Source of the DNA: an uncultured Lachnospiraceae bacterium
GTDB lineage: Bacteria; Bacillota; Clostridia; Lachnospirales; Lachnospiraceae
NCBI GenBank assembly: GCA_905235415.1
Contig: CAJOKX010000020.1
Span: 1-32,274 of the forward strand
Direction of reading: 5' to 3'
Length of the DNA stretch: 32,274 bases
Shown here: positions 7,465-15,419 of the stretch, piece after piece
How positions within the stretch are numbered: the first letter of the stretch is position 1
Layout: the number at the start of each line of letters is the position of its first letter
The notes under the pieces: generated by a model
Seen by the model: the letters and a program-made list of their open reading frames with translations, nothing else
What the model was told of the DNA's origin: nothing
Databases searched by the model: none
Translations under genes and position numbers: made by a program

Positions 7465-7493
7465 TCTACCCGCGGATGGATACGGAATTGATG

Positions 7494-7530
7494 AGGCCCA
7501 AACAGCATGCGCTGCTGTTTGGGCCTTTCG
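7494..7530. terminator. Bidirectional intrinsic terminator between convergent operons
   Basis: A 13-base perfect stem (7494-7506 with 7514-7526, AGGCCCAAACAGC and its complement) is followed by TTTCGTTT. It ends the thiamine operon and may also serve the glycerate kinase gene from the other side. Confidence 0.85.
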
Positions 7531-7539
7531 TTTGGCTTT

Positions 7540-8685
7540 TCAACCGGGTGTGATCCGCGTCCCGGTCCGGATCAGACGGAACATCCGCACAGCGCCCGCA
7601 TAGTAGAGCTCCTCTGTCCGCGCACATGCCTCCTCCAGGCTCATGGGCGCATCGACGGTGGTCATCAGGGACTCGATCCCGCAGTCAAAGAGCGACTGCG
7701 CGCCCTCTCCGAGTGATCCGGACAGCCCGACTGCGGGAACCCCCGCGCTGCGCGCATGCTGTCCCACGCCCTGCATTACTTTCCCGAAACAGCTCTGCCG
7801 GTCGCTTCTTCCCTCCCCGGTCACTACCAGGTCCACGCCCTTGAGACGCTCGTCAAAATGAATCAGGTCAAGCACGGTCTCGATCCCGGAGCGCATCCGG
7901 CCGTGGAGAAATACCGTCAGGGCGGCTCCGAGCCCGCCGGCAGCTCCGCTTCCGGGGATCTGGTCCGGATCCACCGCAAAGCGGCGCAGGATCACATCCC
8001 GGTAGTTCTGCATCCCGCTCTCCAGAATTTCCAGGTCTTCCGGGGAAGCGCCCTTCTGCGCGCCGAAGGTCATGGCCGCGCCGTCCGGCCCGCACAGAGG
8101 ATTGGTCACGTCGCACATGACGGTAATCCGGGTCTCCCGGATCCTGGGATCCAGGCCGGAGAGGTCAATCTCCCGCACGCGCGCAAGATCCGCTCCGCAT
8201 CCGGAAAGAGGGTTTCCGTCCGCATCCAGAAAGCGCGCGCCCAGCGCGCACAGACACCCCATGCCCCCATCGTTGGTCGCACTGCCGCCGATGGCAATAG
8301 ACAGATCACGGTATCCGCGCTCCAGGGCGTCCAGGATCAGTTCCCCGGTCCCATACGTCGTTGTATGAAGCGGATCGCGCGCGTCTGGCGGGATGAGGGG
8401 AAGGCCGGAGGCGGCTGCCATCTCGATGACGGCCTTTCCATCCTCAAGTCTTCCGTAGGCGGCGGTGACCGGGTCCATCAGGGGACCATGCACCTTCGCA
8501 TAAACCTTCGTGCCGTGCACGGCCGCAATGACCGCGTCCACAGTGCCTTCCCCGCCGTCCGCAACCGGCACGCTGCTGCAGGTAACATCGTCAAATACCT
8601 CCCGCGCCGCCATTTCCAGAAGCTCGGCGGAGCGGATGCTTGAAAGGGTTCCTTTAAAAGAATCAGAAGCAAACAGAAGATTCAT
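7540..8685 (-). CDS. Glycerate kinase (GarK/GlxK family)
   Basis: The 381-residue enzyme phosphorylates D-glycerate to phosphoglycerate with ATP. The start MNLLFASDSFKGTLSS is the family signature, followed by VPVADGGEGTVDA, the IGGSATNDGGMG block, and GAAGGLGAALTVFL and VVTGEGRSDRQS in the C-terminal half. ATG at 8685 is chosen because GGAGGAG lies nine bases before it and because the family begins at this residue; a GTG 21 bases earlier is less likely. It faces a phosphoglycolate phosphatase gene across a 125-bp promoter region, which suggests shared two- or three-carbon acid salvage. The 2- versus 3-phosphate product cannot be told here. Confidence 0.95.
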   Translation of the reverse strand: MNLLFASDSFKGTLSSIRSAELLEMAAREVFDDVTCSSVPVADGGEGTVDAVIAAVHGTKVYAKVHGPLMDPVTAAYGRLEDGKAVIEMAAASGLPLIPPDARDPLHTTTYGTGELILDALERGYRDLSIAIGGSATNDGGMGCLCALGARFLDADGNPLSGCGADLARVREIDLSGLDPRIRETRITVMCDVTNPLCGPDGAAMTFGAQKGASPEDLEILESGMQNYRDVILRRFAVDPDQIPGSGAAGGLGAALTVFLHGRMRSGIETVLDLIHFDERLKGVDLVVTGEGRSDRQSCFGKVMQGVGQHARSAGVPAVGLSGSLGEGAQSLFDCGIESLMTTVDAPMSLEEACARTEELYYAGAVRMFRLIRTGTRITPG

Positions 8686-8728
8686 ACCGCACTTTCTCCT
8701 CCGCACACAAAGAACCGGCAGGTGTTAT

Positions 8729-8760
8729 GAGTATTATACTCGACGATTCCGGCGCTGCAA
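8729..8760 (-). promoter_or_regulatory. Glycerate kinase promoter with palindrome
   Basis: On the minus strand TATAAT (8733-8738) lies 16 bases from TTGCAG (8755-8760), giving a leader of about 40 bases. A perfect palindrome GAGTAT-T-ATACTC (8729-8741) covers the -10 region and is a candidate operator. Confidence 0.5.
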
Positions 8761-8771
8761 TCATGGCTGTG

Positions 8772-8801
8772 TTGCATCCGGCACACAGGAAGTGATACTA
8801 T
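8772..8801 (+). promoter_or_regulatory. Possible promoter of the phosphatase gene, giving a nearly leaderless transcript
   Basis: TTGCAT (8772-8777) and TACTAT (8796-8801) are separated by 18 bases. Transcription would begin within a few bases of the ATG at 8811, which also lacks a well-placed ribosome site (AGGAAG is about 18 bases away). Confidence 0.35.
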
Positions 8802-8810
8802 CAACGTATT

Positions 8811-9467
8811 ATGAAGAGATATCAGCTTGCAATCTTTGACCTGGACGGTACGATCCTCGATACGCTGGATGATCTGGCGGATTCGGTAAACGATGCGCTT
8901 CATGCGTGCGGCTATCCCACGCTTCCGGAAGAGGAAGTCAAGTCCTATGTCGGGAACGGGATCCGGAAACTCGTTGAGCGCAGCGTGCCAAAGACCTGCA
9001 CGAGGGAGCAGATGGAGGAGACACTGTCCTGTTTTGTTGATTCTTACCTGAAGCGGTGCTGCTGTAAGACGCGCCCGTACAGCGGAATCAGCACTCTTTT
9101 TGATACCCTCCGCCATGCCGGCGTACAGTGCGCGGTAGTTTCCAATAAGATCGACAGCGCCGTCCGGATCCTGTGCGATACGTATTTTCCGGGGCAGATC
9201 GATTACTGCGCCGGAGAGAAGAAGGGGATTCCCAGGAAGCCTGCCCCGGATATGATCCGGGGAGCGCTCCGCACCCTGGGCGTGGAAGAGGCGGATGCGG
9301 TCTATATCGGAGATTCCGACGTGGACATCACGAGCGCGCAGAACGCCGGACTGCCCTGCATCAGCGTAACCTGGGGGTACAGGGACAGGCAGTTTCTTCT
9401 GGAGCACGGGGCCGTTTTGCTGGCAGACACGGTGCAGAGCCTGGCGGATCTGATCCTGCAGGCCTGA
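8811..9467 (+). CDS. HAD-superfamily phosphatase, phosphoglycolate phosphatase-like
   Basis: The 218-residue protein has all HAD motifs: nucleophile DLDGT (D10, D12), motif II with Ser in VVSNK, Lys in RKPAPDM, and the acidic motif IGDSDVD. The alpha-helical cap between residues 15 and 85 has the Gph/PGP layout, including VGNGIRKLVERS. It most likely removes phosphate from 2-phosphoglycolate or a similar small substrate; substrate range in this family is broad. The divergent glycerate kinase supports a role in glycolate/glycerate salvage. The start codon has no good ribosome site and may be read from a leaderless message. Confidence 0.88.
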   Translation: MKRYQLAIFDLDGTILDTLDDLADSVNDALHACGYPTLPEEEVKSYVGNGIRKLVERSVPKTCTREQMEETLSCFVDSYLKRCCCKTRPYSGISTLFDTLRHAGVQCAVVSNKIDSAVRILCDTYFPGQIDYCAGEKKGIPRKPAPDMIRGALRTLGVEEADAVYIGDSDVDITSAQNAGLPCISVTWGYRDRQFLLEHGAVLLADTVQSLADLILQA

Positions 9468-9476
9468 GGGCTTGTC

Positions 9477-9535
9477 CTCCGGCCCGGTCGCCGCTGAAGG
9501 AAGAGGATGCTGGCGCACCGGGCGCGGCGCGGCAG
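9477..9535. repeat. Dispersed structured repeat, copy B
   Basis: This is the most diverged of the three related elements. It starts about ten bases after the phosphatase stop and keeps GCCGC (9490-9494), the TGAAGGAAGAG bulge, GCGCACCGGGCGCGGC, and the outer pairing with 9524-9528. The inner stem is weaker than in copies A and C. Confidence 0.6.
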
Positions 9536-9611
9536 GAGGGCCGAGGGTTTTTGAACCGATACAGGCTCCTGCTATAGGCGCTATTTATTACCAGCAATAG
9601 AATAAAGAGGA

Positions 9612-9647
9612 TTGACAATAGAATGAAGGAACAGTATACTCTGTTCC
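9612..9647 (+). promoter_or_regulatory. Amino-acid transporter promoter with operator-like palindrome over the -10
   Basis: TTGACA (9612-9617), a 17-base spacer and TATACT (9635-9640) make a near-consensus promoter. The -10 is framed exactly by a perfect inverted repeat, GGAACAG and CTGTTCC (9628-9634 and 9641-9647). A dimeric repressor bound there would block polymerase directly. No matching regulator gene lies nearby. Confidence 0.72.
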
Positions 9648-9693
9648 AAGATCAACCTATCGCACGGGTGGGTATATAAAAGGAGGAATGAAT

Positions 9694-10569
9694 ATGTCAG
9701 GAATCAGAAGAAAAGCATGGATCGTCAGCATCGCAGCGGCTGTTTCACTGATGGCAGGTGTGGCTGTGCAGGCAGATGAACCTTTCAGGACACTGGATGA
9801 GATTAAAGAGAGCGGAAGCATCAACATCGGCGTGTTCTCCGACAAGAGCCCGTTCGGATATGTGGATGAGAACGGAGAATACCAGGGATACGATGTGTAT
9901 TTTGCAAACCGGCTCGGTGAGGATCTGGGCGTAGAGATCAACTTCGTTTCCACGGAAGCTGCCAACAGGATCGAGTATCTGCAGACCGGCAAGGTCGATA
10001 TCATCCTGGCGAACTTCACCGTGACGGAGGAGAGAGCCGAAGAGGTTACCTTCGCGCTTCCGTACATGAATGTCGCCCTCGGCGTCGTGTCACCCGAAGA
10101 CGCAGTCGTTGAGTCTCTGGAAGATTTCCCGGAGGATCAGCAGATTATCGTCATCTCCGGAACAACGGCAGAGACCTATCTGGAGAAGAACTATCCGGAT
10201 ATCAAGCTCCAGAAGTACGATGCGTACGCAGAAGCGAAGACGGCGCTGGAGAACGGAAACGCTGCGGCATGGGCCAATGACAACACAGAGGTCATTGCAT
10301 TTGCGGTTGAAAATGAAGGCTTTGAGGTCGGAATCCCGTCCCTGGGCAGCCAGGATACGATCGCTCCGGCGGTTGCAAAGGGAAATGATACCCTGGTCGA
10401 CTTCATCAACGATGAGATCGTCGCTCTGGCAGAGGAATCCTTCTTCCATAAAGACTATGAAGAGACTCTGATTGATACATACGGTGAAGAGTATGAAAAC
10501 ACGCTGGTCATCGAAGGCGGTCTTACAGATGTGCCGGAGGACGCTTTAGAGACAGAAACAGAAGCCTGA
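9694..10569 (+). CDS. Polar amino-acid ABC transporter, substrate-binding protein
   Basis: The 291-residue exported protein is of SBP family 3 (glutamine/arginine/cystine type). Landmarks are INIGVFSDKSPFGYVDENGE, YDVYFANRLGEDLG, ANRIEYLQTGKVDIILANFT and ISGTTAETYLEKNYP. A signal peptide ends near VAVQA-DEP, and there is no cysteine, so it is not a lipoprotein. The C-terminus is a short acidic tail. AGGAGG at 9681-9686 is seven bases before ATG 9694 and only one base before the in-frame ATG 9688, so 9694 is preferred. Ligand not determinable. A hairpin and a separate promoter lie before the permease genes. Confidence 0.9.
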   Translation: MSGIRRKAWIVSIAAAVSLMAGVAVQADEPFRTLDEIKESGSINIGVFSDKSPFGYVDENGEYQGYDVYFANRLGEDLGVEINFVSTEAANRIEYLQTGKVDIILANFTVTEERAEEVTFALPYMNVALGVVSPEDAVVESLEDFPEDQQIIVISGTTAETYLEKNYPDIKLQKYDAYAEAKTALENGNAAAWANDNTEVIAFAVENEGFEVGIPSLGSQDTIAPAVAKGNDTLVDFINDEIVALAEESFFHKDYEETLIDTYGEEYENTLVIEGGLTDVPEDALETETEA

Positions 10570-10620
10570 ATCCTCAGCACCGGAAGCGGTGCGGCGGACA
10601 GTTATCGCATAAACCAACCG

Positions 10621-10651
10621 GAACGGGGGCAGCCTGATGGCTGCCCTGTTC
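10621..10651 (+). terminator. Hairpin between binding-protein and permease genes
   Basis: GGCAGCC-TGAT-GGCTGCC with further pairing outward forms a strong stem, but the sequence after it (CTGGATTTCTGCGTTTT) is not a clean T-run. It may be a partial terminator or an mRNA-stabilising end that allows more binding protein than permease. Confidence 0.6.
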
Positions 10652-10701
10652 TGGATTTCTGCGTTTTATTCGCGGCGCGGAAAGAGGCTCAGTGCAGACT
10701 C

Positions 10702-10730
10702 TCGACATACGGGGCTCAGATGTGTATAAT
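10702..10730 (+). promoter_or_regulatory. Internal promoter before the permease genes
   Basis: TCGACA (10702-10707), a 17-base spacer and a perfect TATAAT (10725-10730) match the sigma-A consensus at 11 of 12 positions. The message would start near 10737, followed at 10741-10759 by a CCGGGA/TCCCGG stem. Confidence 0.7.
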
Positions 10731-10807
10731 CTGGACTGACCCGGGAAGAGACATCCCGGACCATGCACTTCCTTGTAAATGAAGAAACGAAATGGGAACC
10801 AACTGGA

Positions 10808-11467
10808 ATGAGTATTGAAGTAATGAGATCGTACCTGCCGCTGTACAGGGACGCGCTGCTGCTCACGCTGAGGATCGGGTGGCAGGGCGTCCTTCTGGCG
10901 CTGATTCTCGGAATTGTCTGTGCGGCCATCCTTCAGATGAGAGTGCCGGTTCTGCGCACCATCGTGGTGATCTATGTGGAACTGTTCCGCAACACGCCGC
11001 TCCTGGTGCAGCTGTTTTTCCTGTACTTCGCGCTTCCGAAGATCGGAATCCGGATGACGCCCGAGATGTGCGGAACACTCGGCCTGGGCCTGATCGGAGG
11101 CGCCTATATGTCGGAGACGTTCCGAAGCGGCCTTGACAGCATCGCCCCGATCCAGGAGGAGAGCGCGGTCAGTCTGGGCATGAGCCGGTCCCAGGCATTT
11201 CGGTATGTCATTCTCCCGCAGGCTGTATCATCCAGCGTGCCGGGGCTGGTTGCCAATGTAATCTTTCTGCTGAAGGAGACCAGCGTCTTCTCGACGATCA
11301 GCCTGATGGACCTCATGTTTACGGCCAAGGACCTGATCGGCATGTATGCAAAAACGCTCGAATGCCTGACGCTGCTTGTCATCTTTTACCTGATCATGCT
11401 GCTTCCGGTATCCATCCTGGGCAGTGTACTGGAGAGGAGGATGCGCTATGCAGAGTTTGGGGATTGA
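10808..11467 (+). CDS. Amino-acid ABC transporter permease 1
   Basis: This is a HisM/GlnP-type permease of 219 residues from ATG 10808. An in-frame ATG at 10763 would add 15 polar residues and is possible. It has about five membrane segments, the conserved ELFRNTPLLVQLFFLYF stretch, and the EAA loop EESAVSLGMSRSQAFRYVIL. It forms the membrane channel with the next gene, whose start it overlaps by 20 bases. The first methionine was chosen by similarity to family N-termini because neither start has a strong ribosome site. Confidence 0.88.
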   Translation: MSIEVMRSYLPLYRDALLLTLRIGWQGVLLALILGIVCAAILQMRVPVLRTIVVIYVELFRNTPLLVQLFFLYFALPKIGIRMTPEMCGTLGLGLIGGAYMSETFRSGLDSIAPIQEESAVSLGMSRSQAFRYVILPQAVSSSVPGLVANVIFLLKETSVFSTISLMDLMFTAKDLIGMYAKTLECLTLLVIFYLIMLLPVSILGSVLERRMRYAEFGD

Positions 11468-12218
11468 CGTTCTATTCAAGGGCATTAATTTTCAGCGCCT
11501 CCTCGGAGGACTGTGGGTCGCCCTGCGCATCAGCCTGATCTCCGTGGCAATCAGCATCGTGCTCGGAATCATCATGGGCCTGCTGATGGTGAACGGAAAT
11601 AAAGCGGTGAAGGCGGTGTGCCGCGTGTGGCTGGAGATCGTCCGGATCATGCCGCAGATGGTGCTCCTGTTTGTCGTTTATTTCGGAACAACAAGAGTGT
11701 TTGGCTGGAATATCCCCGCAGAGGAATCGGCAATCATTGTCTTCAGCTTCTGGGGGACTGCGGAGATGGGAGACCTGGTGCGCGGCGCGCTGATCAGCAT
11801 CCCGAAGATCCAGTATGAGAGCGCGATGGCGCTGGGGATGCCGACCGGCACGATGTACCGGTATGTCATTTTGCCGCAGACGATCCGCCGCATGATCCCG
11901 CTGTCGATCAACCTGATCACGCGAATGATCAAGACAACAAGTCTGGTGATGATGATCGGAATCGTGGAAGTACTCAAGGTCGCGCAGCAGATCATCGAGG
12001 CCAACCGGAGGACTTCTCCCAATGCGGCGTTTGGCGTGTTCGGGGCGGTATTCCTGATGTACTTCTGCATCTGCTGGCCCATCAGCCGTCTGGCTGCGGC
12101 GCTGGAAAAGAGATGGTCCGACGAGGATCCGGACAGCAGAAGGCATGGAAGGAAGAAAGACCGCAAGTCCTCAAAGAAGAAAACAGCAGGTACCCTGCAG
12201 ACCAAAGCCGTGTCATAA
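11448..12218 (+). CDS. Amino-acid ABC transporter permease 2
   Basis: This 256-residue second HisM/GlnP-type permease pairs with the preceding one. It has the family landmarks LEIVRIMPQMVLLFVVYF and the EAA loop YESAMALGMPTGTMYRYVIL. ATG 11448 is chosen because GAGAGGAGG lies seven bases upstream, inside the end of the first permease gene. The C-terminal 40 residues are strongly basic and Lys/Arg-rich (RRHGRKKDRKSSKKK), longer than usual for this family, and probably face the cytoplasm next to the ATPase. Confidence 0.9.
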   Translation: MQSLGIDVLFKGINFQRLLGGLWVALRISLISVAISIVLGIIMGLLMVNGNKAVKAVCRVWLEIVRIMPQMVLLFVVYFGTTRVFGWNIPAEESAIIVFSFWGTAEMGDLVRGALISIPKIQYESAMALGMPTGTMYRYVILPQTIRRMIPLSINLITRMIKTTSLVMMIGIVEVLKVAQQIIEANRRTSPNAAFGVFGAVFLMYFCICWPISRLAAALEKRWSDEDPDSRRHGRKKDRKSSKKKTAGTLQTKAVS

Positions 12219-12230
12219 GGATGGTGGAAA

Positions 12231-13043
12231 ATGGGAAAGGACAATACAATACTGGAAATCTCGCATCTTCATAAAGCGTATGGGGATCATGTGGTTCTGG
12301 ATGATGTCAGCCTGACGGTGCAGCAGGGGGAAGTGGTAGTGATCATCGGCCCCTCGGGCTGCGGAAAGAGCACGCTGCTCAGATGCATCAATGCGCTGGA
12401 GGATATCCAGGGCGGGCAGATCCTGCTGGAAGGAAATGAAGTCAGGCAGGATTCGAAGCTGATCAGCCAGATGCGCCAGAAGATCGGAATGGTGTTCCAG
12501 AGCTATGACCTGTTTCCGCACAAAACGGTGCTGGACAATATCACGCTTGCCCCTGTCAAAGTACAGAAGCGGCCGAAGTCGGAAGCAGAAGAGGAGGCAC
12601 TCGAGCTTCTGCAGAGGGTCGGACTGGAAGAGCGCAAAGACGACTACCCCAGACAGCTGTCCGGCGGCCAGAAGCAGAGAGTCGCGATCGTACGTGCTCT
12701 GTGTATGCACCCGGAGATCCTGCTGCTGGATGAAATCACCGCGGCCCTGGATCCGGAGATGGTGCGCGAGGTCCTGGACGTGGTACTGTCCCTGGCGCGC
12801 GCAGGAAGGACCATGCTGATCGTCACCCACGAGATGTCATTTGCCAGGGCGATCGCGGACAGAGTCCTGTTCCTGGAGAACGGTGGGATCGTAGAAGAGA
12901 GTACAGATCCGGAAGCCTTCTTCCGGCAGCCGTCCACGGAAAGGGCGGCGCAGTTCCTGCACACCTTCGACTATGAAAAGCCGGTGAAGGAGTCCCGGGA
13001 GGCCAAGGGCACCGACAGGATGGAGCTTGCGGAAGAGCCGTGA
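12231..13043 (+). CDS. Amino-acid ABC transporter ATP-binding protein (GlnQ type)
   Basis: The 270-residue ATPase has Walker A GPSGCGKST (40-48), Q-loop VFQSYDLFPH, signature LSGGQKQR (143-150), Walker B LLLDEI with D-loop AALDPE (164-176), and H-loop THE. The Pro usually found after the catalytic Glu is Ile, a variant known from functional members of this group. It ends only seven bases from the convergent TruA stop, with no terminator between them. A charged C-terminal tail of about 25 residues is unusual but not diagnostic. Confidence 0.92.
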   Translation: MGKDNTILEISHLHKAYGDHVVLDDVSLTVQQGEVVVIIGPSGCGKSTLLRCINALEDIQGGQILLEGNEVRQDSKLISQMRQKIGMVFQSYDLFPHKTVLDNITLAPVKVQKRPKSEAEEEALELLQRVGLEERKDDYPRQLSGGQKQRVAIVRALCMHPEILLLDEITAALDPEMVREVLDVVLSLARAGRTMLIVTHEMSFARAIADRVLFLENGGIVEESTDPEAFFRQPSTERAAQFLHTFDYEKPVKESREAKGTDRMELAEEP

Positions 13044-13050
13044 CGCGCTT

Positions 13051-13962
13051 TCAGTAGCGCACTTCCATCAGAGTCAGGCCGCATGCGGGGGCCGTGTGGG
13101 AGGCAGCGCCCTTTCGGCATGCCTCCAGGATGTCCCCGATTGCGCCCTCCTTACTTCTTCCGGCGCCCACCTCCACCAATTCCCCGGTCAGCAGGCGTAC
13201 CATATGGTTCAGAAAGCCGTCCCCATAATAGTCAAGGACGATGGTGTATTCGTCCGGTCGTGAGATGCGGATATCCGTGATGGTGCGGACCGCACTTTTT
13301 TTCATTTTCAGGCCGCAGAAGCTGGTAAAGTCATGCGTGCCGATCAGCGCGCGGGATGCGCGGAACATGGCGTCCGTATCCAGGTCCTCCCCGTACTGCC
13401 ACAGAAAGCGGCGGTTCATCACATCGCCGTACGGAGCGGTGCGGATACGGTACTGATACCATTTGGAACTGGTGAGATAGCGGGCGTGGAACCGGTCGGA
13501 GGCGCGGGTAAGCTTCGGGATGACGATATCGTCCGGAAGGTAATGGTTGAGCGCATCCAGCAGCGCCTCGTCCTGCAGACGGATCTGCTCTGAGCGGACG
13601 GGGGACGCAGACGCAGGAGTGAGAGACGGATCCGGCGCATTTTGCGCATTGCGCTTCGAACCGGCGCCCCTTGCCTGGACCCTTGCACCCGTACCGCTCC
13701 AGGAAGCCTTCAGGACTTCATACCCGCGGGCGAACCGCTCCAGGCACTCTTCCTCCACACGGAAGCTGGCGCTCTGCCCGAGCGCATGCACGCCCGCGTC
13801 CGTGCGCCCTGCGCCGAACACTTCCACATCTGTTTCCAGGAGCCGGGAGAGCAGTGTCTCCAGCTTGCCCTGGATCGTGTTGTCACATCCGGGCTGCTTC
13901 TGCCAGCCCTTATAACGGGTGCCCTCATACTGGACCGTCATTTTGTAGTTGATCTGATGCAT
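13051..13962 (-). CDS. truA: tRNA pseudouridine(38-40) synthase TruA with large insertion
   Basis: TruA isomerises uridines 38-40 in the tRNA anticodon arm. The catalytic motif GAGRTDAGVHALGQ includes nucleophile Asp55; later landmarks are DRFHARYLTSSKWYQYRI, HDFTSFCG and FLNHMVRLLTGEL. ATG 13962 is chosen because it begins the conserved N-terminus and has GGAAGGAAG upstream; an extension to 14019 is unlikely. The protein has 303 residues, whereas the family is usually about 245-270. The excess is a basic, low-complexity stretch at about residues 75-128 (rich in Ala, Gly, Arg, Ser and Pro), placed between the catalytic strand and the DEALLDALNHYLPDD helix. Confidence 0.95.
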   Translation of the reverse strand: MHQINYKMTVQYEGTRYKGWQKQPGCDNTIQGKLETLLSRLLETDVEVFGAGRTDAGVHALGQSASFRVEEECLERFARGYEVLKASWSGTGARVQARGAGSKRNAQNAPDPSLTPASASPVRSEQIRLQDEALLDALNHYLPDDIVIPKLTRASDRFHARYLTSSKWYQYRIRTAPYGDVMNRRFLWQYGEDLDTDAMFRASRALIGTHDFTSFCGLKMKKSAVRTITDIRISRPDEYTIVLDYYGDGFLNHMVRLLTGELVEVGAGRSKEGAIGDILEACRKGAASHTAPACGLTLMEVRY

Positions 13963-14130
13963 GGATGCAGTCTTCCTTCCGTCTGTTCTCTGTATGTATA
14001 CATGCGGATGGTCAGGCATTTCCCTGACACCATCAAACTATACCGTAGTTTTTGACCCGGCACAACCGCGCTGTGGAAGAGTGCCGCAGTGATGGCGCGG
14101 CCCGGAGCCGGCATGAGAGCGGCGCTGCGC

Positions 14131-14161
14131 AAAAAAAAGGCCGCCGCATTACGCGGCAGCC
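14131..14161 (-). terminator. Intrinsic terminator of the acidic secreted protein gene
   Basis: On the minus strand a 9-base stem with one mismatch (14153-14161 with 14139-14147) is followed by a run of eight T residues (14131-14138). It lies just after the stop at 14185. Confidence 0.9.
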
Positions 14162-14184
14162 AGGTGGAGGTTCTACATGCAGGA

Positions 14185-15102
14185 TCAGTCGTCAATCTCT
14201 CCGCCATTGGCGATTGCCGCACACATCTCCCGTACGAGCCCTGTGGTTGTGTCATCTTCGTCCATTTCCTTCGGAATGGACTGATAGATGGTTGTATACT
14301 CATCACCGTCGATCGTTTTGGTCTCACGGATCATGTTGAGGTCAGCGTCGAAGAAATCAAAGCGGATCTCCTCGCCGTCCATATTGAACGCGATGACGTA
14401 GTATTGACCGTCCGGAGCTTCTACATCGGGCAGCTCCTCGTAGGTGAAGTCGTCCGCAAGATCCTCGATGTAATCATTATCGATCAGCACGGAGGGATCC
14501 AGGGGATCGGGGCCGAAATCAACCGATCTGAGTTCGTATTCCGTACCCGGCTTAAATGCCGCCTGCGCCAGGAACATGTCGAGCTCCGTATTGGTGTAGA
14601 ATTCGTCATCCAGCTCGGGATTGTTGGCGAGGATCTCCTGACGAACCTCCTGGTAAGCCCAGTCGTTCATCTCGCCCCACACTTCCATGGCCGCATCCAT
14701 CTCTTCATTCGTATCTCTGACCAATGTGACATCTGTCGGATGATTGAATACATAGTAGATATCTTCATCTTCGGCAAACACTTCCATGCCGTCCATCGCG
14801 CCGCAGCGAAGCTCCTTCATCTTTGCTTCGGGGACGGCAGAGATGCCGAAGAGGAAACCGGCGCCGTTCCCGCCCTGGCCCATTGCTTCGGCGGCTTCGA
14901 CAGAACCTTTGTCATAGACGGCAACGATCATTCCGTCCTCCAGACCGTCTTCCTGTACGGTCAAAAGATCACTGAACTGCGCGGGGATCTCGAACACAAT
15001 CCCCTGTGTGTTGACCTGTACCGGCTCCTGCGCGAATGCGAACGATGCGCCGAGAGCGGTAACTGCTGCTGCAAGAATGGTACCTGTGATAATCTTCTTC
15101 AT
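14185..15102 (-). CDS. Secreted acidic protein of unknown function
   Basis: The 305-residue protein begins with a clear signal peptide (MKKIITGTILAAAVTALG, cleavage near SFAFA-QEP) and has no lipobox, no membrane anchor and no cell-wall sorting signal. The mature part is very acidic, with dense Asp/Glu runs and few cysteines. Phrases such as IVFEIPAQFSDLLTVQED and ETKTIDGDEYTTIYQSIPKE suggest beta-rich structure. I cannot assign a domain. Start ATG 15102 follows AAAGGAGG. It is a single-gene unit with its own terminator, divergent from the heat-shock genes. It could be a secreted binding protein, but this is a guess. Confidence 0.8.
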   Translation of the reverse strand: MKKIITGTILAAAVTALGASFAFAQEPVQVNTQGIVFEIPAQFSDLLTVQEDGLEDGMIVAVYDKGSVEAAEAMGQGGNGAGFLFGISAVPEAKMKELRCGAMDGMEVFAEDEDIYYVFNHPTDVTLVRDTNEEMDAAMEVWGEMNDWAYQEVRQEILANNPELDDEFYTNTELDMFLAQAAFKPGTEYELRSVDFGPDPLDPSVLIDNDYIEDLADDFTYEELPDVEAPDGQYYVIAFNMDGEEIRFDFFDADLNMIRETKTIDGDEYTTIYQSIPKEMDEDDTTTGLVREMCAAIANGGEIDD

Positions 15103-15123
15103 GATCTGGTCCTCCTTTTCTTT

Positions 15124-15145
15124 CAATGTTCGTAAACGAATATTG
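15124..15145. promoter_or_regulatory. Inverted repeat upstream of the secreted protein gene
   Basis: CAATGTTCG-TAAA-CGAATATTG pairs over nine bases with one mismatch and lies about 20 bases before the start codon on the minus strand. It may be an operator or a leader hairpin. In the 317-bp region 15103-15419 I see this repeat, the CIRCE promoter of the heat-shock genes, and no clear promoter for the minus-strand gene. Confidence 0.45.
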
Positions 15146-15314
15146 GATGGTTGTCCGTCAGTCCGGTTTTGTCAAACTGTCCGTGTTATATGAAGTTGTT
15201 TAATGAACTTTTCTATTGCTATATACGCTGCCGGGCGGAGGATTCCATGCGGTGCGGTAAAAATAACATGGATTTTCGGGGCAAATGTGAAGGGTCTGTG
15301 AATCATCAGAAAAA

Positions 15315-15357
15315 TTAGCACTCGCCACTTGACAGTGCTAGTAACAAGTGCTATAAC
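15315..15357 (+). promoter_or_regulatory. CIRCE operator overlapping the hsp20 promoter
   Basis: TTAGCACTC-N9-CAGTGCTAG (15315-15341) matches the HrcA-binding CIRCE element in the whole left arm and seven of nine right-arm bases. The -35 TTGACA (15329-15334) lies inside it, and -10 TATAAC (15352-15357) follows after 17 bases. AGTGCTA recurs at 15347 as AGTGCTATA, adding a partial third half-site. HrcA is expected to repress the unit until heat or unfolded protein removes it. Confidence 0.88.
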
Positions 15358-15419
15358 AAGATCAGCCTGAAGGAAAAAGCACAGATTTCAAAAATAACAT
15401 CCAAAGGAGGATATATAGT

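Noticed and set aside
12721-12760. Defective Walker B (DEI instead of DEP) in the amino-acid ATPase
   Set aside because: The Asp-Glu pair is intact and Ile at this place is a known variant of the family.
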